From NCBI GenBank assembly GCA_954871525.1, contig OX940861.1, positions 42,235,201 to 42,299,200 on the forward strand: DNA of 64,000 nt, in the 5' to 3' direction. Both the position numbers and the translations under genes were made by a program. Of the stretch, positions 47,052-59,305 are shown one piece after another (positions within the stretch are counted from its first letter, which is position 1; every line of letters begins with the position of its first letter). A model generated the notes under the pieces. The model saw only the letters and a program-made list of their open reading frames with translations. It had not been told where the DNA came from and did not search any database. The stretch comes from Parietaria judaica. Taxonomy: Eukaryota; Streptophyta; Magnoliopsida; Rosales; Urticaceae.

Positions 47052-47814
47052 ATATAGTACTAGTCGATCGAATATTAAAGAATGCTAATTACCAGTCTAT
47101 CGGAGAGTTACACCAGCTATATAATGTACGACTTGGAAAGTATAAATATCACGCCAATTAGCTTATAAAAATATAGAATTTTTTTACAATATAAATTTCA
47201 TAACTTACTATATTGAATATGGTTTACGATCAGAATTACCTATATAGATGTTTTGAGAAATGATTATTTATTCCATCATAACTTCACACAACCAATTGTT
47301 GTACTATATATCCTTATTCAATTATGATAAACGACGTACGTGCATGCTGCTATCATAAAATGACGAGTGAAATATTACGGTTCTTCTACATATCTTGTCG
47401 TTTTTACTGTTCACGTATACATTAACATTATATATGTGTTTTTGTACAGAATTGTTCAGTTGTTTGTTGTTTATAATTCAGTACTCTATTGGAGAAACTT
47501 ATATGTTGCCTTAATGAAGTTTATATATTTTATTAATGGAAAACATAAGTAATGTATATATTTTTAATAAATTAATGAACTGTTACGAAAATAAATAATA
47601 ATGAATTGCTTATAAGAAGTTTGGATTTATACTACTATATATTATACAGTATGAAAATATGAATCAGTAGTATCTTGTAACGAAGTACTGTCAGGATAAC
47701 GGACCCAATTAGTTATGTGATATGTCAAACCAATACTGAGGAATCGTACACAATATTATTACGATATAGAAACTAAAACAGCGCCTTTGTTGTTTGCTTT
47801 GGTAATCGACTATT

Positions 47815-47859
<45 letters not shown>

Positions 47860-48598
47860 ATGACTTGTTAGTTAATCAGATTGAAAATACTCTCACAAAT
47901 GTGAAAAAAAGATGTTAGTTTTTCTAGCGTGTTTTGTCTTCACTTGTACGGTTGTGGAAAAGCTATATAATATTATTTATACACACATGTAATGACTTGC
48001 TAATGTATCCAGTTCGAATATAGTCCACAAGTTAATACAAGTTTTTTTTTAATATATCAACTCTCCAAATCAAACACGTTTAAATTTGGAGTTCTTCCGA
48101 ATGCACGAGCTAACAAAACGATTTATCTTGTCTATACCAGTAGGACAATCAATTTTATTAAACCTCTTTGACCGTACAGTCCCATATATACTTGTACGAT
48201 CTTAGATCTTGTTGTCTTATAACGGACAATCTGATCGAAAACGTATTAACACATCCTCTTGCTCACACGATATGGAACAACACAATAACTGACTCTCTTT
48301 TTATTTTCTTCCTTTATTCTCAAAAGGCCATTGATATGATTGTAGTCACAATGATATATAAAACATATAAAATATATAAAGAAGGCAACTAAATGAGTGC
48401 TATTAGTAGTCTTATTAGCATTAAACACTAGTAATTTAGTAGCTAGCTTAATCTCCTCAAACTAGGGAGTCACAGATCATGCTTAAGATCACTAGCGCTC
48501 TAAACAAAGATTAACAACAAAAAAGTACTGTAATTAACCACTATAGCAAACTAATTATATGAAATTAAAATTATAACTAAGATATAAGTAGTATAGTG
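45967..48598. other. Gene-poor AT-rich region 3' of the MYB gene
   Basis: Contains (TA)n at about 46610-46631 and 47813-47855, GT-rich repeats at 46633-46660 and 47034-47050, and a compound (GT)n(GA)n at 46894-46962. Open frames here are short and composition-driven. No gene seen. Confidence 0.5.
46894..46962. repeat. Compound (GT)n(GA)n microsatellite
   Basis: About 16 GT units followed by about 18 GA units. Confidence 0.95.
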
Positions 48599-50237
48599 TC
48601 AGAACACTGGCGATGAAGGCGAAGCGTTAACCAGGTTGAGTATGCTATTCCAGTAGCTCTTGTTCTCCTGATTGTCAAACATCCCGCTCGCCCCCGCACC
48701 GGCACAGCTTCCGTCCCCGCCGCTGCTCTCTCCCCCGCCCACCGTCGGGGGGTTCTGGATATCATCCGGTGCATAGACGAACACGTCCGAGAAATTCTCC
48801 ATAATGTTGGAGAGTCCGGTCAGAGGAGTGGTGGTGGTGGTGGCGGCGGCCGTGGCCGTGACGTTATTGTTCCGGATCAAACCCTCCAAGAACCAGTTAG
48901 CGCCGCTGGATCCGTCCGCGCACCCGAATGCGTTGTGGATGTCCTGGAACGAGTTGTCCTCGTCATCGTCGCCACCGTCATCTACATCGTTGTTTTTTGC
49001 CATGAACGCTGCAGTCTCGTCGCGGAAAACGCCGAGGGCTTGGATCGGGAACCCAGTGGGGCCAGAGGAGTGGCTGTCAGGGAAATTCAGGGTCGACGTT
49101 GGCGATTCCAGGTCGTCCCTGGCAAGCATACACATGAGAGTATTGTTGTTGTTATTGCTGTTGCTCAACTTCGTCGACCACGAAGTTTGCCAGGCCTTGA
49201 GCACGTCAAGGCACAGCGGCGGCTGAGCCGAGCCGCCGGCCTTGCCGATGAAATGGTGGTGGGCCCCGGGTGGAGCCGAGCCGAGCTGCCCAGCGCCGTT
49301 GTTGTTGACGATGAGCTTGGACTCTCTAACGAGACGTGCTTCCGCCTCGAGCCGAGCGCTTTCCCACTGCGCCATGTGGCTCAGGTTGGCGGCGTCTTTC
49401 GGGTTGCCGGAGCCGGAGCCAAGCGTGTCGGTCTTGGGCTTGTGAGTGACGGGGTCAATCCCCATCTTGGTCAACCTCTTCTTCAGGTGGGTGTTCCAGT
49501 AATTCTTGATCTCATTGTCTGTCCTCTTCGGGAGATGAGTGGCAATGGCCGACCATCTAAAACAAAATTCAAACATTAATAATTCCATAAGTATACAAGG
49601 CGATAAAAAAATATTCCAAACGTAACAACTAGGGTTTTTTGTGATAGACATTCACTATCATCATTGTGGTAGCCCATAATTCATTCAATAATTACACCTT
49701 TCGGCATTGACTTGTCACGTAGTATTCTGAAGAATCATTACTCTTCTTTCATAATGGGATGAGAGGAAGAATAGTCGAGTCAGAAGAAATTTAAAACGCG
49801 GCATTAATACCATATGTTCGTATTTTGACTGTTGTTATTATTATATCTACGGATCTACCTGTTTCCGAGAAGAGCATGGAGCTGAATGATAGTTTGCTCT
49901 TCTTGCAAGCTAAACTTTCCTCTTTTGATGTCAGGCCTGAGGTAGTTAGTCCATCGGAGTCTACAGCTTTTTCCACACCTTTGAAGCCCTAAAAAAAGAA
50001 AATGGAAATCGAGCAAGCGTCGAATGATTAGAAACGTCAGATCAGTCGAGCGCTTTCTCGTAGTGATGTGTGTAAGTATACATGTATATGTGTGATTAAG
50101 TTACCAGCTTTTGCAGGCAAAGCACGCCAGCTTCCATGGCCGTGCTCATCAATGTAAGCAAGAAGCTTCTGGTCTTCTTCAGGAGTCCACGGTCCTTTCT
50201 TGAGCCCTACTTTCTCGCAGCATGGAGATCTTCCCAT
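48599..50237 (-). CDS. MYB106: R2R3-MYB transcription factor, MIXTA-like (subgroup 9)
   Basis: DNA-binding transcription factor of the MIXTA/MYB16/MYB106 group, which controls conical-cell and trichome shape and cuticle formation in other plants. Exons (minus): 50237-50105, 49988-49859, 49556-48599; the 130-bp middle exon is the usual R2R3 pattern. The protein has 406 residues. R2 begins [20 protein letters not shown] and R3 includes [20 protein letters not shown], followed by WNTHLKKRL and [10 protein letters not shown]. The subgroup 9 motif [20 protein letters not shown] and the family C-terminus ([21 protein letters not shown] shortened: [16 protein letters not shown]) are both present. 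Low-complexity stretches include an Asn run, an Asp-rich patch ([12 protein letters not shown]) and a Thr/Ala run, probably activation-domain linkers. The subgroup is clear; MYB106 versus MYB16 is not resolvable by eye. Confidence 0.94.
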
Positions 50238-50376
50238 GATATACCGAATCAGAAAGAATGTGAAGTGAGCTCAGAGAGACTTCTCTTACTCAAATCAGCT
50301 ATGGAGATCTAGATTCTTGACCGTTTATTACTGGTTGTGTTGGAAAGAGATTGGAGAAGGCACAAAGATCTGAGAG

Positions 50377-50388
50377 GATATATATAGA
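50377..50388 (-). promoter_or_regulatory. TATA box of the MIXTA-like gene
   Basis: Minus strand CTATATATATCC about 140 bp upstream of the start codon, in a good position for the core promoter. A (GA)n tract follows upstream. Confidence 0.6.
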
Positions 50389-50402
50389 CGGTAGAGTTAT
50401 AA

Positions 50403-50406
<4 letters not shown>

Positions 50407-50436
<30 letters not shown>
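50407..50436. repeat. (GA)n microsatellite in the MYB promoter
   Basis: About 15 GA units just upstream of the putative TATA box; GA-rich tracts near plant promoters can bind BPC/GAGA-type factors (established for the motif, not shown here). Confidence 0.92.
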
Positions 50437-50437
<1 letters not shown>

Positions 50438-50542
50438 GCGTAAGTATACCATGAAAGAGTTTAGAAAAAGGAATCATGCATGTACGAATTTAATCCACGT
50501 CATATGACCAATGTGCCCTCGTGGAATTCCCATAGTCCCACT

Positions 50543-50790
50543 TTCTTGAATTAACAAGGCTATATTAGTATGGTATCTTCTTGTACATGGTCCAAACTTA
50601 GATTTGTTTGCCATATGTGATATACTATATCTATATATTGTAATAATAATAAAATAAAATTCTTGAATTAACAAGGCGATATTATAGTATGGTATCTTCT
50701 TGTACATGGTCCAAACTTATAGTTATACATATATACTATATATATGTATAACTTTATCTATATATTGTAATAATAATAAAATAAAATAAA
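50543..50790. repeat. Tandem duplication (117-bp period) upstream of the MYB gene
   Basis: TTCTTGAATTAACAAGGC starts at 50543 and again at 50660; both copies continue with TATGGTATCTTCTTGTACAT and end in a TAATAATAATAAAATAAAA run. The second copy has a short TA-rich expansion. Confidence 0.9.
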
Positions 50791-51013
50791 GCTATATCTA
50801 TCGTTGTTATCTCCAAAAGTGTACGCCGTGGCAAGATCATACAACATTGCATGGTCCTGATTTTTTATTATAAAGACACACGTGGAACATATTTTGTGGT
50901 TCATATGTATGTATGCTATAAGTATACATAGCTATACGTTTAATGGTATCTATATCACTATATGGTTTCGGGTTTCCTCAAATTATTTAACTTGTACTAC
51001 TATTATAAAAATA

Positions 51014-51476
51014 GGGTTAATGACGGCAAAAATACCCAAAGTTTAGTCAAAGAACTCCTCGTGTACCCAAAGTTTAAAAGTGGTGGCAAAAATACTTAAA
51101 GTCACATTTGGGGAGTTGATCACTCCATTCTCGTAACGCCGTTAACTAACCCGTTAACTCTGGCCACGTGGACAAACGTGAGTTGCTAACATAACAATTT
51201 TTGTCACGTGGACGAGCCCACATCAGCCTCGTTTACGTAAACAATGAATTAACTAATTAATACTATTTAATACAACCAATTGAATCTCTAATGCTTACAC
51301 TTAACAAAACAGATTTGTCCACGTGGCCAGAGTTAACGGGTACGTTAACAGCGTTACGAGAATGGAGTGGTCAACTCCCCAAATGCGACTTTGGGTAATT
51401 TTGCCACCACTTTTAAACTTTAGGTAAACGAGAGGTTCTTTGACAAAACTTTAGGTATTTTTGTCGTCATTAACCC
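51014..51476. mobile_element. G-box-rich TIR element, copy 1 (463 bp)
   Basis: Long inverted repeats of about 190 bp: GGGTTAATGACGGCAAAAAT on the left, complement of ATTTTTGTCGTCATTAACCC on the right. Direct repeats TAAAAATA (51006-51013 and 51477-51484) flank it. Arms contain reiterated TACCCAAAGTTTA-type phrases and CACGTGG cores (GGCCACGTGGACAAACGTG, GTCACGTGGACGAG, TCCACGTGGCCAGAG). It lies about 780 bp upstream of the MIXTA-like start codon. No coding capacity. Confidence 0.85.
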
Positions 51477-51830
51477 TAAAAATAAACTTACTAGAAATAA
51501 TGTAGAAGAAACCTACGACTGCTACCAACGAGAAATTTATCCCATTTTGTTCTTGTTTAGCGAGGGATTTAATTATATAAATATTGAGATTATGCTAACA
51601 ATTTTAACAGAAAAAGTTTTACTTTTTTAATGGAAAACTCGTTTTTAGTTCGATAGTTTTGTAACTTTATACTTGGGACCTATCAGATTTAATATTTTAA
51701 GACTGACAAATAATACAAATAGCTATACACATACATGATCACTTATATATTTTTATGTTATATAACTATATATGCTATCAGTTAAGTATAAGATGAAATA
51801 TTTGAAGATTGTCAAAAATGCAAGTAACTA

Positions 51831-52511
51831 CAGTAAGAACCTCTATAAATTAATATTCGATAAATTAATAGTCGCGATTAAATAATATTTTTGGCCGGTC
51901 CCGACTCGGGCCTAACTAGCTAAATTAATAATTCGCTAAATTTATAAGATAATAATTTTTTTAGAAAGTATATAGGTCCCAAGTGATATATAAATTAATA
52001 ATTCAATATAAAAAATTACATAAATAATTGTAAAATCACTATAAATAAAATATAACATAAATAACTATGAAATCACATTGAGTAAAAAGATAGCATTACA
52101 TCACTAATCATGTAGTCTTCTTAAAATATGTTACTTTAGTAATTTGTTTCTTCTTGAAATTAATGTCCTCTTGAACTTCATCTCTACGCTTCCGAAGAGC
52201 ATCAAAGGTCGGCTATCATATTCTCATGTTGGGCTCTTTAATATTTCAGACATTGGTACTCTAATAAAATCTTTTTAAATCATATTAATCTCTCTTGATA
52301 TTCTTAATATTGATACTTTAATATTCTCTATATAATAAATTGAAATAATTTTTTGTTAGTAAAGATGTTTATATAATTATAGCTGATTAATAAATTTTTT
52401 CTTCACTTAATGTATAAATTAATAAATTATTAATTTATATGTTAATTAATAATCCGATAAGATAATATTTTTTGCCGGTCCCAACAGTATTAATTTATAG
52501 AGGTTCTATTG
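51831..52511. mobile_element. hAT-like MITE (681 bp)
   Basis: Inverted ends CAGTAAGAACCTCTATAAAT and the complement of ATTTATAGAGGTTCTATTG, with inner GGCCGGTCCC / the complement of GCCGGTCCCAACAG. This end type is common in plant genomes. Flanking 8-mers match only 5 of 8, so the TSD has decayed. No coding capacity. Confidence 0.65.
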
Positions 52512-52544
52512 AATATTTATCATTATCACATATATTTCTTGTAA

Positions 52545-53002
52545 GGGTTAATGAAGGTGAATATACACAAAGTTTGGTCAAAGAACCCTCGTGTACTCAA
52601 AGTCTAAAAGTGGTGGTAAAAGTACCCAAAGTCACATTTTGGGCGTTGACCACTTTATTCTTGTAACATAGTTAACTTACTTGTTAACTTTGGTCACGTG
52701 GACAAACGTGGGTTGCTGACATAGCATTTTTTTGCCACGTGGATGAGCCCACATCAGCCTCATTTACAACAAAACCACGTATTAAACCCCTAATTGGGTT
52801 CGTCCACGTGGCAAAAAATTGCCATGTCAGTAACCCACGTTTGTCCACGTGGCCAGAGTTAACAGGTAAGTTAACTGCGTTACGAGAATGGAGTGGTCAA
52901 CTCCCTAAATGCAAATTTGGGTACTTCTGCCATCACTTTTAAACTTTAGGTACATGAGGGGTTCTTTGACCAAACTTTAGGTATTTTTGCCGTCATTAAC
53001 CC
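52545..53002. mobile_element. G-box-rich TIR element, copy 2 (458 bp)
   Basis: Same family as 51014-51476: GGGTTAATGAAGG on the left and CCGTCATTAACCC on the right. TSDs of 9 bp with one mismatch: TTCTTGTAA (52536-52544) and TTCTTTTAA (53003-53011), which fits Mutator-like transposition. Four CACGTGG/CCACGTG cores occur in the arms, and GTTGCTGACAT / ATGTCAGTAAC are paired. Confidence 0.87.
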
Positions 53003-53024
53003 TTCTTTTAATTAGCCTTTAAAA

Positions 53025-53550
53025 GGAGAATTTGTGGTGAAAGTCATCTAAGGCTTCACTTTTTTACAAATAAGTCATTAAAATTATTTTTTGGCGGCGA
53101 AAGTCATCGAACTCATCACTTTTTTTATTTATATAAATAAGTCACTAAACTCAATTTTTAGCAGCGAAATCATTAACATCATACTTTTTATTGCAAATAT
53201 ACTCTTATGACGTTAAATGGTACATTGTTTGCCATGTTAGACGCGCTACATCATAACTGATTATGCTTATATGTCATGTATGTGACTCTCTTGACCGTCC
53301 TCCCGTCTATGCTCTATCCCAACGTATACTAGCGACAGAATCAATCTACTACGTACGAATAGTAGACCGCGGTCGAAAAGACGGTGGTGACAACGACAAG
53401 GTTGCACGGCCGAGAGAAGCAAAAATATGACATGTAAGCATAAAGAGTGACGTGGAGTGTCTATCATGACGAAAAATGTGGGGCCTTTAACGTCGCAAGA
53501 TTGTATTTGCAATAAATATGATGTTAATGACTTCCGGCGCAAGATTTTTC
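53025..53550. mobile_element. Decayed foldback element related to 40610-41759
   Basis: The left part repeats GGCGGCGAAAGTCATCGAAC-like units and AAATAAGTCACTAAAC, as in the arms of 40610-41759. The right end reads GATGTTAATGACTTCCGGCGC. The arms are diverged and partly lost; the TSD is not visible. Confidence 0.5.
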
Positions 53551-54510
53551 TTTAAAAAATTTAGTCCCAAAATCAAGCAAAAAAAATTCAACAATGTTAC
53601 TCAAAGACACGTAAAACAAGACACGTGTCTCAAAGTAATATAAATCATAAGAATAATATAAAATTTGAATGGAGAACTACAAAAGAGAATTAGCTTTTTA
53701 AGTTATCTCTTTTTGAAAGAAAGGAAAAAAAAAACCAAGTAATATATAATAAAAGATGGCCCGAATTGATGATATCACCCATTTTTAAGTCGAAAGTACG
53801 TAGCACTAGCTCTTTCTTAACTAAAAATACGTGTTCAGTACGTATATATATATATATATATATTATATAAATATATACATTTCAGTTTATCTTTCTTAAC
53901 ATTATTTCATATTTAAAAACTATTTGTATCTACATGGCCCTACAAAATATGCATAGCATGAGCTTTATATTAATACATGCAGGTTACCAATATAAACATT
54001 AAAGTTAATAGACATTTGATAGTAAATATTAAATGTATCTTGTGATCATAATACTAAAAATAGAGTGTGTAGAGACATGTATTTTCTTTCTTTATTTATT
54101 TTTCATTTTGTAAAAGTGTCTCTTGTCAAGCTTAAAATTTATAGCTTTAAGAGGTAATATCAGTATCATGTACCCGATTCTCACTTAGCCAATTAATATT
54201 TTCTGATTAAAATTTATCTCATATATTTGTCTCTTAGATTAATTTCCAAGTAATATTATTCAACCATGCTCGCTTTTTTCCTCTTTTGAATGGATTCGAA
54301 TTTCAGCTTACCAAATTAAGCCGTCATTATTCTAACTCCGATAAATATTTATGGGAAAAAACAAGAATGCCAAAAGGCATTCACGAATATGGTATGATTA
54401 TAACTAGACACCACGTACACACAACTAATAATGGAGGAAATACTATACCCTAGATCTAATCCATTGTGTAATGTTATTATATATAGCATATACATTTTAT
54501 AAATCTGCTA

Positions 54511-54546
<36 letters not shown>

Positions 54547-54820
54547 ATTAGCTAAACCTAGCCAAATAGGAAGCGCAAGCTTTACTTCTAATTTCTTATA
54601 ATAAACACGTAGTTCGAACGTGTTCGCAATGACGCGAGATAATACAAGATTCCAACTCAACCAAATCCATGCAAAGTTCTCCCTGACTTATCATTTTTCA
54701 TTGGCCATCTATATATATAGATATAGCGAGGGGCGTAAGGATACCAAAACGCATGTATATTAATTATTATAATTAGTTAATATTTTTTAGTGCAATGAAA
54801 TCTGTTGCTTCTAGTGTCTT

Positions 54821-54856
<36 letters not shown>

Positions 54857-55017
54857 ATGGCTAGAAATTGACCTCGATCATCGCATAAATTAAGAAGATA
54901 GATGGACAATGGGGTCACAATTTTAATTCCAAAGTTTATTCCTGCCAGAATCTACTTTTATTTATGGTCCCAATTTGTCATGAATCTAAGAATTTGACAG
55001 TGTGGGATCATAAAATC

Positions 55018-55059
<42 letters not shown>

Positions 55060-57740
55060 AAGACACATAAGTTTCTGAGTATATTGTAGCTTATAGCCCT
55101 GACCTTTCTGTTGCTGAATAAGAGAGACTATAGTTACTTTTCATTACAGATAATAAAAACTTATTAAAAAAAGTTGAAAGCCTAAATAAATACGATTATC
55201 GAAACTTATAATATCTACAAATCAATTGGTTGGTTCTCATGTCTATATCTCCTATATATATATATATATATCTTATTTTCCTCTTAGATTTCTCAAGTCA
55301 TTTTACAACTTAACCCTCCCTCAGCTTTTCACTAATCAAATAAAAAAAGATTCTATCAAAAAGTTGGAGGGCCTACATGAATATATATATATATATACAT
55401 ATATTATGTGTAGATTAATATACAAATAAATTTGTGAAAATAAAAAAGTTCCAAAAGCTAAATAACTTTCTAAGTTTAGTTGGTTGATCATAATTTATCG
55501 TTACTTATATAAATTATCAGTCATCTGTACTTATCATTGTCGTGGTCATTAATGTTTCTCCTCATGTTTATACTGCATGCTCTTTATTTATCTCTACGCG
55601 GCTTTATAATTGATACGAGTTAAATTACATATTTTTAATCCAATTATTCGAGTAAAGATGATATACACAAAATGTACTTATAATTAGTGCATGTGTGAAT
55701 GTGGAGCAATAGAAGATAAGTATACAATTTTGAATATTATGCTGATTATGTATCATACTTTATAGGCTCATTAAATGTGATATGATACATTTTAAATATT
55801 TGTATTTAAAGTGACAGAAAAGCAGTTCAATGTATGATTGCAGTGTAATGATGCTATAAATTCCAGCAATCTATCTGCAAAGATATGTACAACAATGTCA
55901 ACAATTTCTGATACAGATTCATAAGAGAGCATTCAATTGATTCCCACCTTTTTTCTCACTATTTATTTCTCATTTCTCGCCTTACTATTATTTTCACCTT
56001 TTTTTTTTTTTTTTGTGTGTGTGGCCAATTTGCTAGTATATTGTTCCCTTATCTATTTGAAAAGAAAAATTTTGATTCTTAATTTTAAATCAGGCATATA
56101 TATATGCATGTGTAGATATATGATATACACTTATGAGTGATTAATATTGTTTATTGCAAGCTGACAGTCTCTCATAAGCGTATTTATTCTGAGTGAAGGC
56201 AATGGGTCCTTACAGAATTAATATGACCAAACAAGTATAATTTAATAAGAGGTGATGTGCTGCTAGGTATTTATAATTCTGGACCCTAAAATGATATTCA
56301 TATTAAATATAAATTGGTAGGAATTTATATCGTAAGATAAAGAAAACCAACTACATGTTTGTCAGGATTGGTGATCTTGAGCTAGGCATTAAATTGTAAT
56401 ATCATAGATAATAAGGCAATCAATTATGCTGGTAATTGTGACCTAAACTTTCATAATAAGCCAATCAACCACCACTCATACAAAGTATATATTTTGCTAA
56501 TTATCTTTTCTTTTTGTGACAACGATGTGTCATCATTTAAAAGCAGTGGCCAATTTTGTATTGAAGAATTAAATACGGCAACTAAAATGAGACTCAATGC
56601 TATAACCTATGTGGAAATTGACATGTATATTGCACACATATATATGCTAATACGTTTCATGAGTGGGAATATTTTTGGCGTATAATTTTGTAAACGCTAT
56701 TATTTATTTATGTAATATACGTTTCATGTAAGTTTATATGATATTTCATGAGTTCTTTCTCAGCAAAATTACATTGATTACATAATTTCTTCAATGCTTA
56801 AATCTATAATCACATGCATGCGTGTACTTAATTTTATACATGTAGTAAATCTACGTAAGTGGTAGTAGTCCATGATCACGTTTAAATATTTTTTATGTTT
56901 ATTGTTAATTAATTATAATATGAAATTGTTCAAGAGTCCGTGCCGGTCTAGGCTTGTCTATTGTGTTGAAATTGACTATTTTATGATAATGTGTGTTGTC
57001 TATACAAGTAATAGATAATAACGGTACAGACAGAATTTCGAACTACAGTTCGAGAATCCCTCTAAGATACCAAATATCTGTGGGCCATTAACTAGTAAAA
57101 GATCACAAATGATAAAAGTTATAGGAAGTTTAATATGATTTCACATAAAAAGAATAATAAAAAGGAAATGTAAAACCCCTATTCATGAATATTCAAGCAA
57201 AGTTCAAAGCCTTAAGAGAGTAACAAGGAATCCTACGTATAGCATCATATTTATAAGATGAAGAAAAATGTGTGTACATTATTATACGAAAAGAAAAAGC
57301 TTTCAATTATCAAAGAAAATTTTATTTAATTTAAAAAATATATAAAAATCAATTCCCTGGTGATAATAATTTCACAATAATCTCTATTATTAGAGATTGA
57401 GGAAAAATGGATAGCGAGATCACGACAAACAAGCTAGGTTGAAATTTAGCAATCACTTTAACCATTCGCTCTAGTTATTACATAAATAATAAGGTCAAAA
57501 TTTATGTTGGATCTTGTTTCAATCGAAAACATATTCTTTTAGAAAAATTAATTTTATTGTGTTGATTTCTCGATCATAAATTGCGAACGCATATGTAATG
57601 AGATGGTATAGAGTGGGATAAGCATTGAAGTCGGGACGTAAAAAGAATAAAACCGAAGTCTTGAAAAGAATCCTCGAGAATACATAAATTCTTAGGTTGT
57701 GCAACTCCGACACGTCCACATATAAAATAAAATAAAAAAA
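53551..57740. other. Gene-poor AT-rich region
   Basis: Contains (TA)n runs at about 53844-53862, 54514-54544 and 55253-55271, (GA)n at 54823-54855 and a compound (CT)n(CA)n at 55017-55059. Open frames are short and AT-driven. No gene, RNA or element was recognised. Confidence 0.5.
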
Positions 57741-57749
57741 CGACATAAG

Positions 57750-58090
57750 AACCTGCCGCGGAACTGCAAATATAGAGTTGAGCACATCCCATACGAGTAC
57801 ATTAAGATCATTAAGGAAATGGTCAATCTAATTGAGTAGGCTCACTGTCAAGACAAATGCTTTAAATCCTTAGGTTTAAGAAACTTTAGGGTAAAACGTG
57901 ATTCTATTATAGCATAGACGTTGATTTATGTACCGAAGACTGTAATCAATCATGATTATGAAGAACTTAGTAAGTTCTTGAATTTCCTCTTTTCAGAATA
58001 TGCTACAAAACGTTGTACGATATATATGTATATTTTCAGGATTCTCCTACTGGGTTTAGAACCTATGAGAATTTTATGTCCCCTATCGGG
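57750..58090. repeat. Dispersed repeat unit, copy 1
   Basis: Diverged copy of 58975-59305. Shared blocks in order: CCTGCCGC-GAACT, TACATTAAGATCAT, GGAAATGGTCAAT, GGTTTAAGAAACTTTAG, TTATGAAGAACT, TACAAAACGTTGTACGA and ACTGGGTTTAGAACCTATG. Neither copy encodes a recognised protein. It may be a retroelement remnant. Confidence 0.65.
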
Positions 58091-58974
58091 TTCGGCACTT
58101 AGGTATAAAATGGTTTTATTTCGCAACTGAAAGCAAATAGTATTTAGGGTATATGGAAACTTGATTAATTGACTCCGAAAACACAATCTATTTGAATTAT
58201 ATTCTCGTTTAAAAGAAGTTTGAATAATTGTTCCACAAATTATATCTTGCCATTTTTTGCAAATTTACATGTTTTTTAACCAACTTGAGTTAACCTTATC
58301 TGATGGCTTCTCCCATTTCCCTTTTCACTCTCGACAAAACCAACCCCGCCCATTCTCAATTTCACTAACGACCACACTCACACTCTCACCCTCACTCTCT
58401 CCAGAAGTTCCACTAGAAGCTAGACCCATCGCCGAACCCAGAAGTTCCACTCAGTCGTCGAACCCATTCGTCGCCGAACTCATACCACTAGCTCATCTTC
58501 TCCCTAGGAACCCACATGACCCATGCCACTCTGACTCTCGACGATCACCCACACTCGCTGGCTCTCACTCTCTGCTCACCAAGATAATTTGCCTACACTT
58601 TAGCTATATAATGCATTGCATGAGCTATTTGGTCTTCGTCATTGAATAGCTCTTGCAATACTGTGTAGCTCCTGCAATACTGTAGGCCTTGAAAAAAGCC
58701 TTATATTAATGATTCGCCAAAGGCCAGCCTTGACAGTTGATCCTAACAGTTATTTGATTTTGAATTGTTGCTGTCGGATATCGGTTGATGATTAACCCGT
58801 AATATATTAATTTCACACTCTAACATTTTGAAAGTGATGTTTAAACACAACATCAATAATGGGCACGTCTACGAGGAAAATTGAGAAGATCTTCATGTTT
58901 TGATGAAATCAAACACTTTAGAAAGTCCGTTTGTGCTACTCATACGCCCCCCAAATCTAAAAACGCGACTCAGG
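58091..58974. other. Intergenic DNA
   Basis: 58290-58600 is C-rich (CCCTCACTCTCTCCAG and similar) and has a 130-codon open frame of low complexity with no recognisable domain. No gene claimed. Confidence 0.4.
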
Positions 58975-59305
58975 GAGCCTGCCGCAGAACTTTCGCTATA
59001 AAGTTGAACACATTTCACGTGAGTGCATTAAGATCATAAGGGAAATGATTAATGTAATTGACTGGACTCACAATCAAGATAAATGCTTAATATCCTTAAG
59101 TTTAAAAAACTTTAGAGTAAAACATGATTTTATTCAAGCATGGAGGTTGATTTATGTATTGAAGAATGAGTCAACAATTCATCGTGATTATGAAGAACTC
59201 AGTGAGCTCTTGAAAATCTTATTTTCAGAATACGCTACAAAACGTTGTACGAACGATATGTATAATTTCAGGAGTCTCATACTGGGTTCAGAACCTATGG
59301 GAAAT
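58975..59305. repeat. Dispersed repeat unit, copy 2
   Basis: Partner of 57750-58090. It holds an open frame of 94 codons (59045-59329) that is shifted and broken in copy 1, so protein coding is doubtful but not excluded. Confidence 0.65.

Noticed and set aside
48804..49579. Plus-strand frames of 140 and 214 codons opposite the MYB exon
   Set aside because: Antisense shadows of the MYB third exon; no independent motif.
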